In this document: in pieces, positions 16,419-24,428 of the stretch | Layout: every line of letters begins with the position of its first letter | How positions within the stretch are numbered: the first letter of the stretch is position 1 | Assembly (NCBI GenBank): GCA_029975475.1 | Contig: JARKPB010000019.1 | Span: 124,001-188,000, forward strand | Length of the DNA stretch: 64,000 bases | Direction: 5' to 3' | DNA from: Anaerolineaceae bacterium | GTDB taxonomy: Bacteria > Chloroflexota > Anaerolineae > Anaerolineales > Anaerolineaceae | Made by a program: the position numbers and the translations under genes | Notes under the pieces: generated by a model | What the model saw: the letters and a program-made list of their open reading frames with translations, nothing else | The model's database searches: none | What the model was told of the DNA's origin: nothing

Positions 16419-17156
16419 TTACGGCGCCGGATCATACCCGTCCGCCCACAGGTGGCCCGTCAGCAGGCGCACCTCCGGGTGGCGCTGCGCCCAGCGCTGG
16501 ATGCGCGGCCCGTGCGGCCCCAGCACCAGCCGGTTCAGCCAGGCGGGGGTCAGGTCAAAGCGCGCGCCGATCGGCAGCGCGTCCCCGGCCTGCAAAACCC
16601 AGCCCTGAGAGAACCGCAGCGCTACCCCGCAGTGTCCGCGCGTGTGCCCAAAGAGCGGCAGCAGATACATCTCCGGGCTGAACGGCAGGCGGATGGCTTC
16701 CAGCCCCAGCCAGTCCGCGTCCGGCCGGTCGTAAAGCGCCCAGTCCGGCCCGTGGGCAAAATCCGCCCGGTCGTAAGCCAGGTCAAAGGGCGAGCGCCGC
16801 CGCTGGCTGGCTTCCAGTTCGCGGCGGTGAAGGTGCACCCGCGCCCGCGGAAAATCCGCCAGCCCCCCGGCGTGGTCAAAATGCAGGTGCGTCATCACAA
16901 TATGGCCGACGTCCTCCGGCCGGTATCCGAGCCGGACGATCTGGCGCGCGGCGGTCTGTTCCACATCGTCGCGCATCCCGAAAACACGTTTCATCAGCCG
17001 CACGCTCGCCGCGGGGCGGATAAAATCATGTTCCCCGGGTCCGCAGTCAACAAGCACCAGCCCCTGATCCCGTTCCACCGCCAGAGCGGTGCAGCCGCTG
17101 TGCCAGCCGGCGAACCAGGGCCGCATTTCTCCGCAATTCAGGATGTGCAGGGTCAT
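16419..17156 (-). CDS. MBL-fold metallo-hydrolase (lactonase-like)
   Basis: 245 residues from ATG 17156, chosen because GGGAGGCGGA directly precedes it. Metallo-beta-lactamase fold: GLVLVDCGPGEHDF, the dizinc motif THLHFDHAGGL, HLHRRELEA, FGHTRGHCGVAL and LQAGDALP. It resembles N-acyl-homoserine-lactonase/glyoxalase-II-like members, whose substrates range widely (lactones, thioesters, phosphonates). Converges with the GH114-like gene across about 24 bases. No substrate can be named. Confidence 0.85.
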   Translation of the reverse strand: MTLHILNCGEMRPWFAGWHSGCTALAVERDQGLVLVDCGPGEHDFIRPAASVRLMKRVFGMRDDVEQTAARQIVRLGYRPEDVGHIVMTHLHFDHAGGLADFPRARVHLHRRELEASQRRRSPFDLAYDRADFAHGPDWALYDRPDADWLGLEAIRLPFSPEMYLLPLFGHTRGHCGVALRFSQGWVLQAGDALPIGARFDLTPAWLNRLVLGPHGPRIQRWAQRHPEVRLLTGHLWADGYDPAP

Positions 17157-17192
17157 TCCGCCTCCCGCCGCGCACGCGGCCTTCCGTCCGCG

Positions 17193-17291
17193 GCTTGACA
17201 AATAGAAAATTTATTCTATAATTGGACTGCCGGCCAGCACCTTAACATCACCGCTGTTCGTTTCGATTCGTTTTCGAAAACGAAAACCAAT
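17193..17291 (+). repeat. Left copy of a promoter-plus-core inverted repeat element
   Basis: Contains TTGACA (17195) and TATAAT (17217), 16 bases apart, with the dyad ATAGAA-N6-TTCTAT across the spacer and -10 box (17202-17219). About 34 bases later comes TTCGTTTCG. Then a core of ATTCGTTTT (17266) and AAAACCAAT (17283) flanks the 8-base CGAAAACG; the 18-bp palindrome TTCGTTTTCGAAAACGAA lies inside. A close copy in the opposite orientation sits at 46321-46416 beside a tyrosine recombinase gene. The promoter points toward the 3' end of the small leftward gene at 17332, not toward any coding start. Confidence 0.8.
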
Positions 17292-17309
17292 CCTCCGCCG
17301 CTCCGGTAG

Positions 17310-17333
17310 AAAAAACCCGCCGTCTGGCGGGTC
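17310..17333 (-). terminator. Rho-independent terminator of the 76-residue protein gene
   Basis: On the minus strand ACCCGCC / GGCGGGT with a four-base loop is followed by a T-run. It directly follows the stop codon at 17332. Confidence 0.75.
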
Positions 17334-17562
17334 AATGCGGGCAGTTGCGGGCTTCTTTCAACGCGGCCTGCAGGGCGTTTACCAGCGCCCTGGCCTGGCT
17401 GGCGGTCAAATACAGATTGGTCTCCTCGAAGCGAAAGACGCGCTCATCCTCCGGGCAGGACTCGGCGATGTGCACGCAGATCGCGTCGCCGAATTCTCGA
17501 TCGCAGCCCTCAAAGAAAACCTCCACGCTCAGACTGTCATCCAGCAGGTAAACCGGGCGCAT
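17332..17562 (-). CDS. Small conserved-looking protein of unknown function
   Basis: 76 residues, acidic, no signal peptide or membrane segment. It has a beta-rich first half (VYLLDDSLSVEVFFEG, DAICVHIAESCPEDERVF) and a C-terminal helix (ASQARALVNALQAALKEARN). An excellent ribosome binding site (CGGAGGAAGG) and a dedicated terminator argue that it is a real gene. I do not recognise a family. It stands alone, tail toward the inverted-repeat element at 17193-17291. Confidence 0.65.
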   Translation of the reverse strand: MRPVYLLDDSLSVEVFFEGCDREFGDAICVHIAESCPEDERVFRFEETNLYLTASQARALVNALQAALKEARNCPH

Positions 17563-17630
17563 ACCTTCCTCCGTTCACGGGGCTCTTCCAGAGTATAGAA
17601 GAAAGCCGCCCAAATTTCAACACCTGCCGC

Positions 17631-18011
17631 TCAGTCCTTCTTGCGCCAGTTCATCAAGAAATCTTTCGAGGCTTTCCCCCCGGCGGTTGGGACAGCCGGC
17701 GCGCTTTTCGCCCCGGGGTCCAGCCGCAGATCGCGCAAGATGCGCGGCACCCCCGCCGCGGCGATCACGCCCATGATCAGAGCCGCCAGAAGCGAGAGAA
17801 AGGACGGGCCCGCGTAGCCTTTCCCGATCAGCCGCAGGGCAAAAGCGTCGTAAAAAATGCCCCCGGCGATCCAGGCCGCCACGGTGGAATTCAGGTAGAC
17901 CGGGTCATTCTTGATCCAGCCGGCGGCGATGCCGATCAGCAGCATCAGGAACATCACCAGGGTGTAGAGATAAGCCGCGTACTTCCAGGCCTGCGCTTCT
18001 TTCGGGTTCAA
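17631..18011 (-). CDS. Small integral membrane protein, unknown function
   Basis: 126 residues with about three membrane helices (residues ~11-30, ~43-58, ~70-90) and a basic C-terminal tail rich in Pro, Lys and Ala. Translation begins at TTG 18011 behind a strong GGAGGT (TTG read as Met). The promoter region carries TATACT and a 12-bp palindrome, so expression is probably regulated. No family recognised. The tail SKDFLMNWRKKD is likely cytoplasmic. Confidence 0.6.
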   Translation of the reverse strand: MNPKEAQAWKYAAYLYTLVMFLMLLIGIAAGWIKNDPVYLNSTVAAWIAGGIFYDAFALRLIGKGYAGPSFLSLLAALIMGVIAAAGVPRILRDLRLDPGAKSAPAVPTAGGKASKDFLMNWRKKD

Positions 18012-18028
18012 AGCGACCTCCGAGATAT

Positions 18029-18048
18029 AAGATATATCTTAAAGTATA
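18029..18048 (-). promoter_or_regulatory. -10 box and palindromic operator
   Basis: Minus-strand TATACT (18048-18043) is followed at the expected transcript start by the perfect palindrome AAGATATATCTT (18029-18040). This is a good position for a repressor of the small membrane protein gene. Confidence 0.45.
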
Positions 18049-18073
18049 GCAGAAATCCGCCCGCGCGGCGCGC

Positions 18074-18310
18074 TCATTTTCGCTTAAATGGCTGTTCGAT
18101 GCTGCCGGCTGCGAGCGCGGGGCTGAGAGAAAGCGATCCCAGCGGCCCGGCAAACACCGCCGGCACCTGCGCGCCGTCCGTCATGCCATTTACCAGGATC
18201 GTCCATCCCGATCCGCTGATCCGCTCCGCGCGGCCGGCGTCATCGTCCCAGCGGTGATACAATAGGCCAGAAAAACCATTCGGGGAGGCGATCATGGCGG
18301 TGTTGTACAT
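18074..18310 (-). other. Doubtful 78-codon frame or gene remnant
   Basis: An open frame ends GSLSLSPALAAGSIEQPFKRK. It overlaps the start of the divergent alpha/beta hydrolase gene by 17 bases and has no ribosome binding site at its first ATG. Its composition looks protein-like, so it may be a remnant of a secreted protein, but it could equally be chance in GC-rich DNA. Confidence 0.2.
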
Positions 18311-19202
18311 CCTGCTGGGCCTGGTGGTGCTCCTTTTCGCCCTGGGCTACTTTTTCTTCCGCCTTGTGGTTTACCCGAACCGCTGGAGCGTGGAGGCCGC
18401 CTATCAAAACGAGGTCGAGAAGGGCAAACTCAACCCGGCGGACTGGGAAGCCCTGGAAAAAGAAGAAGTGCGCATCCGCTCACCGCACGGCTATGACCTG
18501 TACGCGCTCTACCTGCCGCTGCCTGGCGCGCAGAAGACGGTTATCATCACCCACGGCATCACCTACAACCTTTACGGCTCGGTGAAGTACCTGTGGATGT
18601 TCCGCAAGCGCGGCTTCAATGTCCTCCTGTGGGATCTGCGCCATCACGGGCGGTCGGGCGGGCCGGATGCCACCTTTGGCCTGATGGAGCCGGCCGACCT
18701 GCGCGCGGTGACCGACTTCGCCGAGCAGCGGCTGGGCGGCAAAGGTCTGATCGGCTCGCACGGCGAATCGATGGGCGCGGCGATCGCCCTGATCCACGCC
18801 GCCCAGGACGCGCGCATTGGCTTTGTGATCGCTGACTGCTGCTATTCCTCCATGCGCGACATCCTGGCGTACCGCCTCAAGGTGGATTACCACCTTCCGC
18901 CTTTCCCCATGCTCGATCTGGCGGATTTCTGGTTTTACCTGCGCTACCGCACCCATTTCGCAGATGTCTCGCCGCTCAAAGCCTGCGCCCGGCTGGAAAC
19001 CCCGGTACTGATCACCCACGGCGCGGCGGACAGCTTCACCCCCGCGCGTATGAGCGAAGCGCTCTACGCTGCCAAGACCCGCGGCCTGCGCCGCCTTTAT
19101 CTCTCGCCAGGCGCGGATCACGCCGAAGCCTTCTGGAAGAACCAGGAGGAGTACGACCGCGTCCTGGGCGAATTTCTGGCGGAGGTCGAGGCCGCCGCTT
19201 AA
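18294..19202 (+). CDS. Membrane-anchored alpha/beta hydrolase
   Basis: 302 residues. One N-terminal membrane helix (residues 3-27), then a serine-hydrolase domain: TVIITHGITYNLYG, NVLLWDLRHHGRSGG, and the nucleophile elbow GSHGESMGAAIA (Ser at about 162). The acid lies in THGAADSFTP and the His in SPGADHAEA. It resembles YqjL/Bem46-like hydrolases of unclear substrate. GGGGAGG precedes ATG, and TACAAT at 18258 may be its -10. It converges with the zinc-ribbon membrane protein gene so tightly that the two stop codons share the bases TTAA at 19199-19202. Confidence 0.85.
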   Translation: MAVLYILLGLVVLLFALGYFFFRLVVYPNRWSVEAAYQNEVEKGKLNPADWEALEKEEVRIRSPHGYDLYALYLPLPGAQKTVIITHGITYNLYGSVKYLWMFRKRGFNVLLWDLRHHGRSGGPDATFGLMEPADLRAVTDFAEQRLGGKGLIGSHGESMGAAIALIHAAQDARIGFVIADCCYSSMRDILAYRLKVDYHLPPFPMLDLADFWFYLRYRTHFADVSPLKACARLETPVLITHGAADSFTPARMSEALYAAKTRGLRRLYLSPGADHAEAFWKNQEEYDRVLGEFLAEVEAAA

Positions 19203-20200
19203 GCCTGCGGCGCGCCGCAGAACGGGCAGTACGAAGACTTAACTGCCAGTGCGTGACCGCAGGCGCCGCAGTAGGCGGCCGCGGCGGGGGCGGCGGGCTG
19301 CGGCGCGGCCGGTGGAGTTGGCGGGGTGACCGCGGCCGGGTAAGCGGGGGGAACCGCGGCCGCCGGGATGACCCCGTAAGCCGCTTTGGTCTTCAGCCAG
19401 CCCTCGCGCACCGGGGTATTCAGCAGCCCGGTGAAGATGCCGGAGGCGAACGCCCACAGGCTCACCAGGGTGGGCAGGCGGAACAGTGCGCTTAACAGGC
19501 CGAAGATCTGGTCAAAGAAACCGCGCGACATCATCCCCCGGTAGGCGTAGGGGTCGAGGAAATCGCCGCGCCCGGGCAGGGCGATAGCCAGGCTGGCGCC
19601 CAGCACAATCGCCAGGGCGATCTGGTTTGCCAGGCCGAGCGCCACCCAGTTCAGCCCGAAGCCGAAGATGAAGGGCAGGATGTATTCCTTGAAGATATAC
19701 ACCAGCGCCACGGTGATGATGGTGACGATAAAAAATGCGGCGATAGCGGCGCCCTGGCTGTCGGTGGCGGCGTATATCCCGCCGGCGGCGATCAGCCCCG
19801 GCAGACAGTACAGCACCAGGGTCGCCAGGGCAAACAGAAACGCGATCACAACGAACGAGATGAGAAAGACCAGGATGACCCCCAGAAAGTCATTAATCCC
19901 CAGCGCGTTGACCGCGAAAACGGTGATCCCCACCGCCAGCAGGGCAATCACCAACCCCAAAAGAAATGCCATCAGCGCCGGCAGGGCGATGAAGATGATC
20001 AGCCAGAACAGGTCAACCAGGAAGGCCAGGCCAAGCGCGCTGCCAAACCCAACCCGGCCGGTATAAGCCAGCAGCACAGCCAGGAACTGAAGCCCCAGAA
20101 AGATTAAAAATCCGGCGGGCTGTTTTTGCGCCCAGTGAACAAAAATCCGCCACAGCCTGGGTTTCCCCTCTTTGTCGGTGATGCTGATCAACGCGCTCAT
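19199..20200 (-). CDS. Polytopic membrane protein with C-terminal zinc ribbon
   Basis: 333 residues from ATG 20200 (GGGAGGAGCA ribosome binding site). About six or seven hydrophobic helices fill residues ~25-235. A Pro/Ala linker follows, then a zinc ribbon CGACGHALAVKSSYCPFCG with two CxxC knuckles. Similar architecture (DUF-type multi-helix plus zinc ribbon) is common in Chloroflexota, but no function is known. Its upstream region faces the PHP gene and the four-repeat regulatory box, so it may share that control. Confidence 0.65.
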   Translation of the reverse strand: MSALISITDKEGKPRLWRIFVHWAQKQPAGFLIFLGLQFLAVLLAYTGRVGFGSALGLAFLVDLFWLIIFIALPALMAFLLGLVIALLAVGITVFAVNALGINDFLGVILVFLISFVVIAFLFALATLVLYCLPGLIAAGGIYAATDSQGAAIAAFFIVTIITVALVYIFKEYILPFIFGFGLNWVALGLANQIALAIVLGASLAIALPGRGDFLDPYAYRGMMSRGFFDQIFGLLSALFRLPTLVSLWAFASGIFTGLLNTPVREGWLKTKAAYGVIPAAAVPPAYPAAVTPPTPPAAPQPAAPAAAAYCGACGHALAVKSSYCPFCGAPQA

Positions 20201-20286
20201 TGCTCCTCCCTGCAGGATGTCAGCCAAATGATGTTTTCCACAGCCTCATCAGTATAGCGCGGTTTGCCCGGTCTGTTATCCCAATC

Positions 20287-20340
20287 TTAACAAAATCTTC
20301 ACAAGGGCTTGATAAGCCCTTAACCTGGCGCGGGTAATAT
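20287..20340 (+). promoter_or_regulatory. PhoB/PhoP-like box of four 11-bp-spaced repeats with -10
   Basis: TTAACA (20287), TTCACA (20298), TTGATA (20309) and TTAACC (20320) recur at exactly 11-bp intervals with 5-bp spacers. A TAATAT -10 box follows at 20335-20340. TT(A/T/C)ACA-N5 direct repeats ending about ten bases before the -10 are the hallmark of PhoB/PhoP and other OmpR-family activators that replace the -35. A perfect 8-bp inverted repeat AAGGGCTT/AAGCCCTT overlaps (20303-20321). The box probably activates the PHP gene 35 bases downstream. Confidence 0.6.
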
Positions 20341-20374
20341 CAGGCTGTAGGTTCAGTGATTGGAGGTAAACCTT

Positions 20375-21136
20375 ATGGGACTCGCTGATTTACACGTACA
20401 CAGTCTTCACAGTTACGACGCCACCGCGACGGTTTCTGCCATTCTGAAGCATGTTGCGGATCAAACCGATCTGGATGTCATCGCTATAACCGACCACGAC
20501 AGCATGGACGGCGTGCGCGAGGCGCTGTCTCTGGCTCCGCGCTACGGGGTGGAAGTCATCCCCGGTATGGAGCTCAGCACCGCGGACGGGCATTTGCTCG
20601 CCCTGTACATTGACCACCCTATCCCGGCCGGGCTGCCGCTGGAAGAGTCGGTGCTGCGCGTTCGCGCCCAGGGCGGGCTCTGCATCGCCGCCCACCCGAC
20701 CGCCTGGGGCACCGAAAGCCTGAGTTTTGAGAAAATTCGCCAGGCGCTGGAAGTTCCCGGCGTGGCCGGCTGCCTGGTAGGCGTTGAAGCCTATAACGGC
20801 GGGCTGGTCTACACCCGCGAAAATCTGAGCGTCGCCCGCCGGTCCGCGCAGCTGCCGCTGGCGCAGACCGCCAACAGCGACGCGCATGTGTTAATCACCA
20901 TCGGTTCCTGCGCCACCCAGTTTGAGGGCCGCAGCGCGGCTGATCTGCGCCGCGCGCTGGTCAACCATCAGACCGTGCCCATGGTGGGCGAAGGCTTAAC
21001 CGGCCTGCAGGTGATTACCTCATACATTCCTCAGTATCTGCTGCGAAAAATGGGCTGGGCGCCGTACAGCGCCGGGCCGGACGCTCCGATCAGTTACGCG
21101 CGCATCTCGCGCCTGCCCTCCTTCCAGCCGGCTTGA
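20375..21136 (+). CDS. PHP-domain metal-dependent phosphoesterase
   Basis: 253 residues from ATG 20375 (GGAGGT seven bases upstream; the longer frame would start at a TTG inside it). The PHP-domain motifs in order are ADLHVHSLHSYD, DVIAITDHDSMDG, EVIPGMELST, CIAAHPTAWG and NSDAHV. They supply the His/Asp ligands of a trinuclear metal centre. Members hydrolyse phosphomonoesters or nucleotides such as 5'-AMP, pAp or short RNA. The upstream PhoB/PhoP-like box suggests phosphate-starvation control, which would fit a phosphate-scavenging enzyme. Confidence 0.88.
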   Translation: MGLADLHVHSLHSYDATATVSAILKHVADQTDLDVIAITDHDSMDGVREALSLAPRYGVEVIPGMELSTADGHLLALYIDHPIPAGLPLEESVLRVRAQGGLCIAAHPTAWGTESLSFEKIRQALEVPGVAGCLVGVEAYNGGLVYTRENLSVARRSAQLPLAQTANSDAHVLITIGSCATQFEGRSAADLRRALVNHQTVPMVGEGLTGLQVITSYIPQYLLRKMGWAPYSAGPDAPISYARISRLPSFQPA

Positions 21137-21185
21137 GTACCCCCACCGGCTGACCGGCTTATCCAATTCTCCTCCCCTGTTGTTG

Positions 21186-21215
21186 GCAGCGCCCGGACTT
21201 CCACCCGGGCGCTGC
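21186..21215. terminator. Strong hairpin between convergent genes
   Basis: GCAGCGCCCGG / CCGGGCGCTGC-type arms around a short loop lie between the PHP and LON-domain genes. There is no clear T-run, so the terminator role is probable rather than certain. Confidence 0.5.
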
Positions 21216-21221
21216 GAATCT

Positions 21222-21869
21222 TCAGTTCAGGTCGCTGTGGGCAAAATGATCCAGCGCGCCGCCGGAAAGCAGGGCGATCTCGCGGCGGTAAAGGCGCTCC
21301 ACCTGGTTAAAGAGATCGGTCGCACCGACCGCCGCCAGCAGCGGCTGCTTTTCCGCGGGCGGGATTTGCAGCAGCCCGGCGGCCATGTTCAGCGCGTGCC
21401 CGGGATCTTCCGGCATGCTCAGCCTGGAGAGGTCCAGATTTTCATGGAACTGGCGGCTGAGCAGAAAAAGATAATGCGGCACCAGCGGACGCAGCCGGCG
21501 CAGCCCGCTGATCATCTCCAGGGTGACCGGCGGCTGCAGCGGCAGGCATTCCACCTTGCCGACCAGATAGGGCAGGTCGTGTTTTAGCTCCAGGATGCGG
21601 AACCGCTCGTCGCCCAGGGCGATGATGTTCATGCGCCCGTCCGGCAGCCGTTCCACCTCGGTGATCACCGCGGCTGTGCCGATGTTCTCTGGCTCTGCCA
21701 GCGGGCCGTTGGCTTCCATACCGCGCCGGATCAGCACCACGCCGAACGGCCGGGAGCTTTCCAGGCAGTGCTGGATCATCTGGCGGTAGCGCGGCTCGAA
21801 TATATGTAAATGGATCGGCATACCGGGGAAGAGCACCGTATCCAGGGGAAACAACGGCATTTCACGCAT
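21222..21869 (-). CDS. LON substrate-binding-domain protein
   Basis: 215 residues. It begins EMPLFPLDTVLFPGMPIHLHIFEPRYRQMI, the N-terminal (LAN/PUA-like) domain of Lon protease, and lacks both the AAA and the serine protease parts. Stand-alone proteins of this type are widespread and poorly understood (CRBN-like ligand or substrate binding). I start at ATG 21869: TACAAT lies seven bases upstream with no Shine-Dalgarno, suggesting a leaderless message; ATG 21860 is the alternative. Converges with the PHP gene across a hairpin. Confidence 0.82.
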   Translation of the reverse strand: MREMPLFPLDTVLFPGMPIHLHIFEPRYRQMIQHCLESSRPFGVVLIRRGMEANGPLAEPENIGTAAVITEVERLPDGRMNIIALGDERFRILELKHDLPYLVGKVECLPLQPPVTLEMISGLRRLRPLVPHYLFLLSRQFHENLDLSRLSMPEDPGHALNMAAGLLQIPPAEKQPLLAAVGATDLFNQVERLYRREIALLSGGALDHFAHSDLN

Positions 21870-21939
21870 GCGATGATTGTACCCCGCGCGGCGCGCGGGG
21901 TCGCTTCCGGGTATAAGGTTTGTTCGGGCACCTTCCGGT

Positions 21940-23505
21940 TCAGGGAACGCAGGTGTTGGGCACTTCCTCAAACGCGTAGGGGTACTTGACCGGCGAAAAA
22001 CGGCTGATATCCGGAAGCAGCGGGTATGACGCGCCGAAGTACTGGTTGAAGATCACCCGGAAGGTGTTGACCGGCGAGATCTGCGGGTAGATCTGCTGGT
22101 TTCCGCCTCCCGGCAGGTAGTAAGCGTTGAGAATCTTGACCTTTTCCGGCGTGCGCCCGTGGCCGTGGTCTCCCTGCAGGACGATAATCGGCGGGACCCG
22201 GGATTCCTGGATCAGGCGTCTGAGAATTTCCAGGATGCGTTTGTTGGTGTAGACCACCTGGTCAATGTAATTATCGGCTTCTTCGTTGACCGGCCAGACC
22301 ATGCTGCCGTCTGGATTAAAGACAAACGGCTCGTGGGTGGGAAGCAGGTGAGCATAAACAAACTTCGGTCCTGGCCAGGCTGCCATCTGGCTGAGCTGGT
22401 CGAAATCATAAACCACCTGCTGATATTTCCTGGCAAAGCGGGTTTTTAATGCTTCGTTGAACGGGTTAAGAAAGCGCGCCAACCAGGCGGGCAGATTATC
22501 CAGAAAAGCGGGATTTGCCTGGCTCAGCTCGATTGGCGCTTTAAGCAGGGTGGTCTTTAACCACAGGTAACGAAAGTTGTGCGTTTCGAGCTGGTCTGAA
22601 TAGGCGGTCGTGGATTCGACGTCTATAACAATGTCCGAATCGGGAATGTTGATAAACCAGAAGATGGTTTTAAACGAGATGAACTGATAACCCAGACGGC
22701 TGAGCGCCTGGCGAACGCGGCTCTCGCGGATGAGGGGGGTGTACGTGTTGAGATCTTCCGCGGCGGCCGGGTCGGGGGAAATGCCCAGCCCTTCCAGATA
22801 GTCCATGTTTAGGGCTGAAGCGATGGACAGGTAGGTCTCGGTGTAATTGGACTGGGAACAGCGCGCCACGGTGAAGCCCAGGGCTTCCAGATCCGCCAGG
22901 AACTGGCTGTTGTCAAAATTGTAGCGTGAGAGCAGGTAGTCCTGGCGGCTGTATGCGTCCAGGATAATATAGTAAATGTCCGGCGCCTCGGGGTTGGCCG
23001 CGGCGGGGGCGGCGGTCTCACCGGCGGGGCGGGGGCGCGGATCGGCCGGGCGTTCCAGCCAGTACAGGCCAATCTGGGCGGCGGAAAAGAGGAGGCCGGC
23101 GCTGACCGCCAGGTTGAAAAACAGGGTGGCTGCGCGAAAATCGCTCTTGCTGCGCAGGATCAGGACGACCGCCAGCAGCGCCAGCAGCCCGAGCGCCAGC
23201 AGCAGGCTGCGGTGGCGGCTGAACACCTGAGCCAGGCCGTCCACACCTTTCAGGGCGGTGTGCAGGTGGCCGTACAGGGAAAAAAGGGCGGTAAACACCA
23301 GGCCAACCAGCCCGGCCGGGCGCAGCCGGCGGAGGATCAGCCAGCAGACCAGGAAGATGCCCAGCCCAATGCCGAGCGCCAGCAGCAGGGTGGGGACCAC
23401 CGCAGTGGGCGGGATCTGGTCAACATTGATCTGCCAGAGAAAGAGCGCGGAATAGAGCGGGAAGAGCGCGGCGTAGAGCGGGATGGATTGCAGGAATTTT
23501 TTCAT
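21940..23505 (-). CDS. Membrane sulfatase/alkaline-phosphatase-superfamily protein
   Basis: 521 residues. The first ~155 residues hold about five membrane helices. An extracellular alkaline-phosphatase-fold domain follows: APDIYYIILDAYSR (metal Asp), a likely Ser/Thr nucleophile in SNYTETYLSIASALNM, PKFVYAHLLPTHEPF, and ILQGDHGHG (metal Asp/His). The architecture is like lipoteichoic-acid-synthase or phosphoethanolamine-transferase relatives, so modification of surface polymers is possible. The classical formylglycine motif CxPxR is absent. The start at 23505 gives MKKFLQSIPLY. The frame overlaps the extended LON frame but not its chosen start. Confidence 0.75.
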   Translation of the reverse strand: MKKFLQSIPLYAALFPLYSALFLWQINVDQIPPTAVVPTLLLALGIGLGIFLVCWLILRRLRPAGLVGLVFTALFSLYGHLHTALKGVDGLAQVFSRHRSLLLALGLLALLAVVLILRSKSDFRAATLFFNLAVSAGLLFSAAQIGLYWLERPADPRPRPAGETAAPAAANPEAPDIYYIILDAYSRQDYLLSRYNFDNSQFLADLEALGFTVARCSQSNYTETYLSIASALNMDYLEGLGISPDPAAAEDLNTYTPLIRESRVRQALSRLGYQFISFKTIFWFINIPDSDIVIDVESTTAYSDQLETHNFRYLWLKTTLLKAPIELSQANPAFLDNLPAWLARFLNPFNEALKTRFARKYQQVVYDFDQLSQMAAWPGPKFVYAHLLPTHEPFVFNPDGSMVWPVNEEADNYIDQVVYTNKRILEILRRLIQESRVPPIIVLQGDHGHGRTPEKVKILNAYYLPGGGNQQIYPQISPVNTFRVIFNQYFGASYPLLPDISRFSPVKYPYAFEEVPNTCVP

Positions 23506-23560
23506 GGATACGAATTGCGGAATATCAGGTCTGCCCATTATACCGCTTTCCGCCGCGGTG

Positions 23561-23597
23561 AAAAAAAAGGGCTGCCCGGAAGAACCCGGACAGCCCC
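23561..23597 (-). terminator. Terminator of the ABC-2 exporter operon
   Basis: On the minus strand GGGCTGTCCGGG pairs with CCGGGCAGCCC across a five-base loop and is followed by eight T. It lies 26 bases past the last permease stop. Confidence 0.88.
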
Positions 23598-23622
23598 GCC
23601 TGACCGCGCTGCGGTTGGCGAA

Positions 23623-24417
23623 TTAGATATACAGATCCCGGCGGTTGTACGCCAGGTAAGCGCTGACCAGGCAGACCAGCACGATCCCCGCGGAAAGCGC
23701 CAGGAACTGCGGGTCGAGTTGATCGCTGCGGTAGATTTCGCCGGCGTCAAAGTACTTGAAAGGCGAGATCCATTTTAGGAACGCCAGGTCTTCCTGCATC
23801 CCGGAGAAAATCGAGAGCATGTACGCGGCCAGAATGATGCCCACCGCGGTGGAACCGGCGACTTTATACCGCTGCATGGCGCACCCGAGCAGCAGCCCGA
23901 CCGCCAGGAAGATCAGCGAGATCGCGAACATGGCCGCCATCTCCAGGCTGAGGAAGCGGTAGTATGCCGCGTCCGGCTGGTACGACTGCACCGCGGCCAC
24001 AGAAACGCCCCAGGTGAAAGCCACGAAGAGGACGCAGTTGGTCAGGGCTGCCATCAGCTTGGCGGTTACCACCCGGCTGCGGGAGACCGGCAGCACCAGC
24101 GAGAATTCCACAGTTTTATCGCGTTCCTCCTTGGTGATTGAATCGCTGGCCCACATCGCGGCCGCGATCGCGCCCATCAACCCGAAGTAGATGAACATGA
24201 CCCCGTAAAAGCCGGTCACGGTGGTCAGGTTAAAGGCGCGCAGGCTCATCGCTTCCAGCAGGGCCGGGGGCATAGTATCCAGAATTTTGAGCATCTCCGG
24301 GTCGCCGGCGAAAGCGGAAAACTTGGAGACGGCGATCAGGATCAGCAGCGCCATCACCCCGCACCAGATCAGCAGGGATTTCAGGCTGGCTTTTAATTCG
24401 CGCAGATAGATATTCAT
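23623..24417 (-). CDS. ABC-2 type exporter permease subunit
   Basis: 264 residues, six predicted helices, N-terminus NIYLRELKASLKSLLIWCGVMALL. MWASDSITKEERDKTVEFSLVLPVSRSRVVTAK is the characteristic cytoplasmic segment of NatB/EcsB-like ABC-2 permeases. It follows its paralogue by 11 bases and the ATPase gene upstream of that, forming a three-gene exporter. ATG 24417 is preceded by GGAGG. Substrate unknown; such systems export Na+, peptides or antibiotics. Confidence 0.88.
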   Translation of the reverse strand: MNIYLRELKASLKSLLIWCGVMALLILIAVSKFSAFAGDPEMLKILDTMPPALLEAMSLRAFNLTTVTGFYGVMFIYFGLMGAIAAAMWASDSITKEERDKTVEFSLVLPVSRSRVVTAKLMAALTNCVLFVAFTWGVSVAAVQSYQPDAAYYRFLSLEMAAMFAISLIFLAVGLLLGCAMQRYKVAGSTAVGIILAAYMLSIFSGMQEDLAFLKWISPFKYFDAGEIYRSDQLDPQFLALSAGIVLVCLVSAYLAYNRRDLYI

Positions 24418-24428
24418 CGTCAGCCTCC

